The notes beneath the pieces are model-generated. The model saw nothing but the letters and a program-made list of their open reading frames with translations. It ran no database searches and was not told the origin of the DNA. Shown here piece after piece: positions 60,620-64,000 of a stretch of 64,000 bases of DNA. The DNA lies in NCBI GenBank assembly GCA_016783135.1, contig JADHXC010000003.1:1-64000 (forward strand). The letters are read 5' to 3'. The position numbers and the translations under genes are program-made. Source of the DNA: Dehalococcoidales bacterium (GTDB lineage Bacteria; Chloroflexota; Dehalococcoidia; Dehalococcoidales; Fen-1064). Position 1 is the stretch's first letter; each line of letters begins with the position of its first letter.

Positions 60620-61048
60620 CTATCCGCAGCTTTGCTGCAACGAAAGTGTGTAAGGTGACCACTGGCGTATTCTGTATATTATTGAAAGTAGTTCCTCGCT
60701 GCCGGCACCGGGTGAAAAGAGACCGGCCGCTCCGGCCTTGATTGCCGGCACCAGGTTCTCTGCTATATTCTCCGTAATGATGACCACCCTGGCAGACAGC
60801 CCTTCCCTGGTGATTGCGCGGGTAGTCTGAATACTGTCCATTCCCGGCATTTCACTATCGGCAAGCATCACTATCACGTCCGGGGAGAGGTGTCTGGCGG
60901 CTGCCAGGGCTTCCTCACCACTGCCTACCTCACCGGCTATGATGATGCCTATTCCAGTACTCAACGTCTGGCGCAACCTCCCCGTGGTGGCCTCATCGCC
61001 ACCGCCGTCCACTACCAGTACACGGATAATATCGTCAGTATTCATCAT
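60620..61048 (-). CDS. Divergent stand-alone receiver protein
   Basis: A 142-residue NarL-like receiver without output domain. It is degenerate: the acidic pair reads VVDGGGD, and the phospho-acceptor strand is VIVMLADSEMPGMDS with two extra residues. The usual Lys of GYLLK is missing (GLFSPGAGS). Phosphorylation is doubtful. It lies 122 bp upstream of the first archaellin on the same strand, so it may be a phospho-independent regulator of the archaellum operon. It resembles the receivers at 41521 and 42409 (VGSGEEALAAARHLSPDVIV) and may descend from them. Confidence 0.7.
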   Translation of the reverse strand: MMNTDDIIRVLVVDGGGDEATTGRLRQTLSTGIGIIIAGEVGSGEEALAAARHLSPDVIVMLADSEMPGMDSIQTTRAITREGLSARVVIITENIAENLVPAIKAGAAGLFSPGAGSEELLSIIYRIRQWSPYTLSLQQSCG

Positions 61049-61255
61049 TCATCTGCGGCTGTGCGGGCGTCCTGAGTGAGAAAGCGGTGCCCGCAACATC
61101 ATCTTTCTCAGGAGCACGCTCATCAACTCAGGACGACCCTGCATCATCAGTGTCGCATAAGGTAATATTCGTTGTAAGGACTAACTGGACAAGAACAAAG
61201 GGCTAAAGAGGTAACGTTATTCTGCGTCTTGAGGACTACCCGATAGCCTCCCGGG

Positions 61256-61271
61256 GGTCATGAATTTGACC
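61256..61271. promoter_or_regulatory. Palindromic operator candidate GGTCA-N6-TGACC
   Basis: GGTCATGAATTTGACC, extended outward by CCGGG and CCGG, matches the palindrome at 47014-47029 in 14 of 16 positions. It lies in the 411-bp gap 61049-61459 between the minus-strand receiver/archaellum side and the plus-strand DUF1616 gene and could serve either. Nothing else was recognised in this gap. Confidence 0.55.
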
Positions 61272-61459
61272 CGGAAGAGTCATCGTACGCACTAATGGGC
61301 ACACAATTGCAGGTTGCTTCCAGGAAAAAGAACGCCGGCCAGGGTACTTGATTTCACCCCGACTAATGACTTAACATCAGACTGACAGCTTGAGATGCTA
61401 CCGCAACGCAACGAGGCGGCCATCGGTTCAACACGCCTGGCGGGAGTAAATAGAGATAG

Positions 61460-62314
61460 ATGCGAAACCGGAAGATGGTGATTGACAACCGCCGGGCCAT
61501 GGTGTGCATGCTCACCATAACGTTGCTGCTGTTCCCTGTGGTTGCCTTCACCACGGGCACGCTGCGCATCATCCTGGCCCTGCCCCTGGCACTTTTCTTC
61601 CCCGGCTATACCCTCCTCTCCGCCCTGTTCCCACGCCGGGAGGATATGGACAGCTTTCGGCGCATGGTCTTCAGCGTTGGATTGAGTATAGTTGTTCTAC
61701 CTGTTAGCGGGCTGGTCCTCAACTACACACCATGGGGAATAGAGCCTTTCCCCATCCTGGTTAGCATATTCCTCTTCATTCTAATCACGTCCTCAATCGC
61801 CTGGTACCGCCAGCGGGAACTACCGGAGCCAGAGCGGCTGAGTTTCACACTGGAGATACGGCTCTCCGGTTGGAAGGACATGAGCGGGCTCACCAGAACC
61901 CTGGCCGTCATCATGCTGGTGGCCGTCCTGACCACCATCGGCAGCCTGGGCTATGCCATGACCACCCCGGGGCAGGGCGACAGGTACTCCGAGTTCTATA
62001 TTATGGGACCGGAGGATGATGCTGCAGAGTACACGTACGAGACCACGGCAGGGCAACCGGTATACCTTACAATGGTTATCGTCAACCACGAACATGAACC
62101 ACTGGGCTACCGTGTGGAGATGGTGAGTGGCGGTGACTCAATTCGCAGTCTTACCACAGGGACCATTGACCACGACGAAGAATGGCAACGCGAAGTTGAC
62201 TTCGTGCTCAGCGTGCCCGGCGAGAACCGGAAGGTCGAGTTCTACCTGTACACCGATAACTCATCCGAACCGTACTTCGATGAACCGCTTCATATCTATA
62301 TAGACGTCCGCTGA
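61460..62314 (+). CDS. DUF1616-family membrane protein
   Basis: A 284-residue protein with four to five membrane helices (LTITLLLFPVVAFTTGTLRI; ALPLALFFPGYTLLSALFPR; LSIVVLPVSGLVLNY) and an outer beta-rich domain (SEFYIMGPEDDAAEYTYETT then GQPVYLTMVIVNHE). The FFPGYTLLSALFPR segment is typical of DUF1616, which is common in archaea and some Chloroflexota next to glycosyltransferase genes. Two GT2 genes follow. Function unknown. Confidence 0.8.
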   Translation: MRNRKMVIDNRRAMVCMLTITLLLFPVVAFTTGTLRIILALPLALFFPGYTLLSALFPRREDMDSFRRMVFSVGLSIVVLPVSGLVLNYTPWGIEPFPILVSIFLFILITSSIAWYRQRELPEPERLSFTLEIRLSGWKDMSGLTRTLAVIMLVAVLTTIGSLGYAMTTPGQGDRYSEFYIMGPEDDAAEYTYETTAGQPVYLTMVIVNHEHEPLGYRVEMVSGGDSIRSLTTGTIDHDEEWQREVDFVLSVPGENRKVEFYLYTDNSSEPYFDEPLHIYIDVR

Positions 62315-62503
62315 CCCTCAGGTCGAACGGTTTGACCCTCTCACGGAACTCTGATTTACCACATGAGCATGAGTTCTCTGGCTCACAATTACCAATTTGG
62401 CTCACCATCATGAACCTTCTATGTCTTACCGATGACCCCGCCTGATGCCAGAATAGGTCTTGAGATTATTATACTGGCCCAGGAACGGGGGTAATGAAGG
62501 ACT

Positions 62504-63259
62504 ATGATGCAATTCCAGAAATCGCGCCAGATATCTACCACGGTCATCGTACCCGCGTATAATGAAGAGGACGGGCTGCCAGTGACGCTGGACAAGCTCC
62601 AGAAGGTCCTGGACGATAGCTACGAGGTCATCGTCGTTGACGACGGCTCGACCGACCGGACCCTAGAAGTCGCCTGCCGGTTCTCCTGCCAGTTCGCCCG
62701 CCGGTTTTCCTGCCGGTTCATACGGCACGAAGTGAACCAGGGAAAGGGGGAGGCCCTCAGGACCGGGATAAAGCACGCCCGTGGTCACAACGTCATCTGG
62801 ATTGATGCCGACGACACCTATCCCGTGGAGACCATCCCCAGGATGGTCGAAGCCCTCAATGCGTATGACGTGGTGGTTGGCTCACGCGCCTACGGGAACG
62901 AGAACATCCCTCGTTTCAACCGCCTGGGCAACTGGGTCTTCCGCACCATGATAAAGGTGCTCTACGGGTTTCAGGCTCACGACCCGTGTACCGGACTCTA
63001 TGGTGCCAGGAAGGTCTACCTGGAACTGATGGACCTGTCCTCAAAGCGCTTTGCCATTGAGCCGGAAATCTCCATCAAGAGCAGCCGTATGAAGCTGAAA
63101 ACGCTTGACATCCCCCTGCGGTACCGTCCCAGGATTGGTGACTCCAAGCTCAATGCCATCCAGGTCGGCTATGAGGACTTGAAGACGATTCTCGGTCTCG
63201 TTTTCTGGCGGGGAAAAGTAAACGACGCGGCACATGCGGCTGGCACCGCCGCGAAGTAA
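62504..63259 (+). CDS. GT2 glycosyltransferase (dolichol-phosphate sugar synthase-like)
   Basis: A 251-residue GT-A enzyme: VIVPAYNEEDGLPVTLDKLQ, VIVVDDGSTDRT, the DxD-type WIDADDTYPVETI, then acceptor-side AHDPCTGLYGARKV and FAIEPEISIKS. It resembles polyprenyl-phosphate glucosyl/mannosyl transferases such as AglJ or DPM1 without membrane helices. An in-frame duplication, CRFSC-QFARRFSCRF, adds residues after the first motif. AAGGA lies before the ATG. It may supply sugar for glycosylating archaellin or S-layer. Confidence 0.87.
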   Translation: MMQFQKSRQISTTVIVPAYNEEDGLPVTLDKLQKVLDDSYEVIVVDDGSTDRTLEVACRFSCQFARRFSCRFIRHEVNQGKGEALRTGIKHARGHNVIWIDADDTYPVETIPRMVEALNAYDVVVGSRAYGNENIPRFNRLGNWVFRTMIKVLYGFQAHDPCTGLYGARKVYLELMDLSSKRFAIEPEISIKSSRMKLKTLDIPLRYRPRIGDSKLNAIQVGYEDLKTILGLVFWRGKVNDAAHAAGTAAK

Positions 63260-63279
63260 CCTCCAGAGGTGGCAGAACT

Positions 63280-64000
63280 ATGAGTCTCAAGGAACTGCGG
63301 CAGCCTGCGGGAATCGCTGAAAGGCCCCGCCCGGTGACCGGTGCTCTCTCTCCGGTTCCGAGAGTGTCAGTCGTCATTTGCGCGTACACTATGGAACGTC
63401 TGCATGACATCTGCGAGGCGGTGGACTCAGTACTTGCCCAGACAGAAAAGCCTGATGAAATAGTTGTGTCCATAGACCATAATGAGGAGCTTCTCCAAAA
63501 GCTTAAGACAGAACTCCCGTCTGAGGTCAAGTTCGTGCTGAATCAAGGTACTATTGGTAGCGCAGAGACAAGAAACACAGCTATTCGCTTCTCAGATGGC
63601 GATATTGTTGCTTTCATAGATGATGATGCCATAGCTGAAAAGAATTGGCTGCGCAATCTAAAGGAACATTACCGAGACCCCTCCGTCATGGCAGTAGGAG
63701 GCAGATTAAATTCTGTTTGGAGGGATGGCCGTCCTGGTTGGTTTCCTGAGGAGCTTGATTGGGTTGTAGGTGGCACCTATAAAGGCCATCCTGAAGGTAG
63801 AACTCACGTTAGAAATCTAATTGCGGCCAATATGTCCTTTAGGTCAAAGGTTTGTGACCATATAGGCTTCATTCTAACCGACCTGGGCGCTCTTGGAAAG
63901 ACGGCTAGAGCCGGAGACGAGACAGAATTCTGCATGAGAATCGGGCATCATATACCTGATGCAATCATACTCTATGAACCGAACGCTATTGTCTACCATA
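63280..64000 (+). CDS. GT2 glycosyltransferase, 3' end outside window
   Basis: Starts at ATG 63280 after GAGGTGG and stays open to the window end (240 codons). Motifs: VSVVICAYTMERLHDICEAV, DEIVVSIDHNEELLQ, the DDD of IVAFIDDDAIAEKNW, and GGRLNSVWRDGRPGWF. It is a family 2 transferase of the rhamnosyl/galactosyl type. The first about 60 codons are very GC-rich (42 of 60 bases in 63301-63360), while the rest is clearly lower (25 of 60 in 63781-63840), so the gene may be a chimera or mark a transfer junction. Confidence 0.85.
   Translation, partial: MSLKELRQPAGIAERPRPVTGALSPVPRVSVVICAYTMERLHDICEAVDSVLAQTEKPDEIVVSIDHNEELLQKLKTELPSEVKFVLNQGTIGSAETRNTAIRFSDGDIVAFIDDDAIAEKNWLRNLKEHYRDPSVMAVGGRLNSVWRDGRPGWFPEELDWVVGGTYKGHPEGRTHVRNLIAANMSFRSKVCDHIGFILTDLGALGKTARAGDETEFCMRIGHHIPDAIILYEPNAIVYH

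Noticed and set aside
1..64000. tRNA, rRNA or riboswitch genes
   Set aside because: Gaps were scanned by eye for T-loop GGTTCRA motifs and for familiar riboswitch cores; nothing convincing was found. A covariance-model search would settle it.

Overview
The window looks like a chromosomal segment of an uncultured anaerobic or facultative bacterium, most plausibly a Chloroflexota of the Dehalococcoidia type. That assignment is inference, resting on gene content and family resemblance. Bacterial identity is well supported: there are Shine-Dalgarno sites, -35/-10 promoters, an RpoN sigma factor, a sigma-54 activator and a sigma-54 promoter, and many two-component systems. There are no tRNA or rRNA genes and no CRISPR array that I can see.

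Layout. 1-3.2 kb: the end of an IS3-type insertion sequence, an AbiV-like defence gene, an XRE regulator, a kinase-less membrane PAS sensor and a PLDc_N-type membrane protein. 3.2-8.8 kb: a three-subunit periplasmic formate dehydrogenase operon whose catalytic subunit is read through an in-frame UGA (selenocysteine) with a clear bacterial SECIS hairpin. 9.1-14.4 kb: two successive NarL-type response regulator/histidine kinase pairs, separated by two tandem tiny membrane proteins. 14.7-23.7 kb: a lower-GC block with RpoN, a [FeFe]-hydrogenase-like sensor kinase and an NtrC-type activator. A terminator and an excellent sigma-54 promoter follow, then a HoxEFU-like electron-transfer module in which two proteins carry fused receiver domains. 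24.1-30.3 kb: a two-part hot-dog dehydratase, malic enzyme, MBL hydrolase, RDD and PrsW membrane proteins and a methyltransferase. 30.3-35.8 kb: a MoxR/DUF58/TgpA-like transglutaminase operon and small regulators. 36.6-46.5 kb: a dense group of histidine kinases and response regulators.

47-64 kb: an archaellum (archaeal-flagellum-type) operon on the minus strand. It holds two archaellins, an ArlCDE-like cytosolic protein, two ArlF/G-like proteins (one with seven tandem repeats), ArlH, two ArlI ATPases, ArlJ and a terminal acidic membrane protein. It is flanked by a CheY, a coiled-coil/zinc-ribbon protein with a FliM-like N-terminal motif, a divergent receiver protein, a DUF1616 membrane protein and GT2 glycosyltransferases that could decorate archaellin. 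Two matching palindromes (GGTCA-N6-TGACC) lie on the two sides of this locus.

How it fits together: the window joins respiratory formate oxidation, hydrogen or redox sensing that controls an NAD(P)-linked iron-sulfur module through sigma-54, heavy two-component signalling, and an archaeal-type motility machine inside a bacterial genome. The archaellum locus and the sigma-54/hydrogenase-sensor module are the parts most worth following up.
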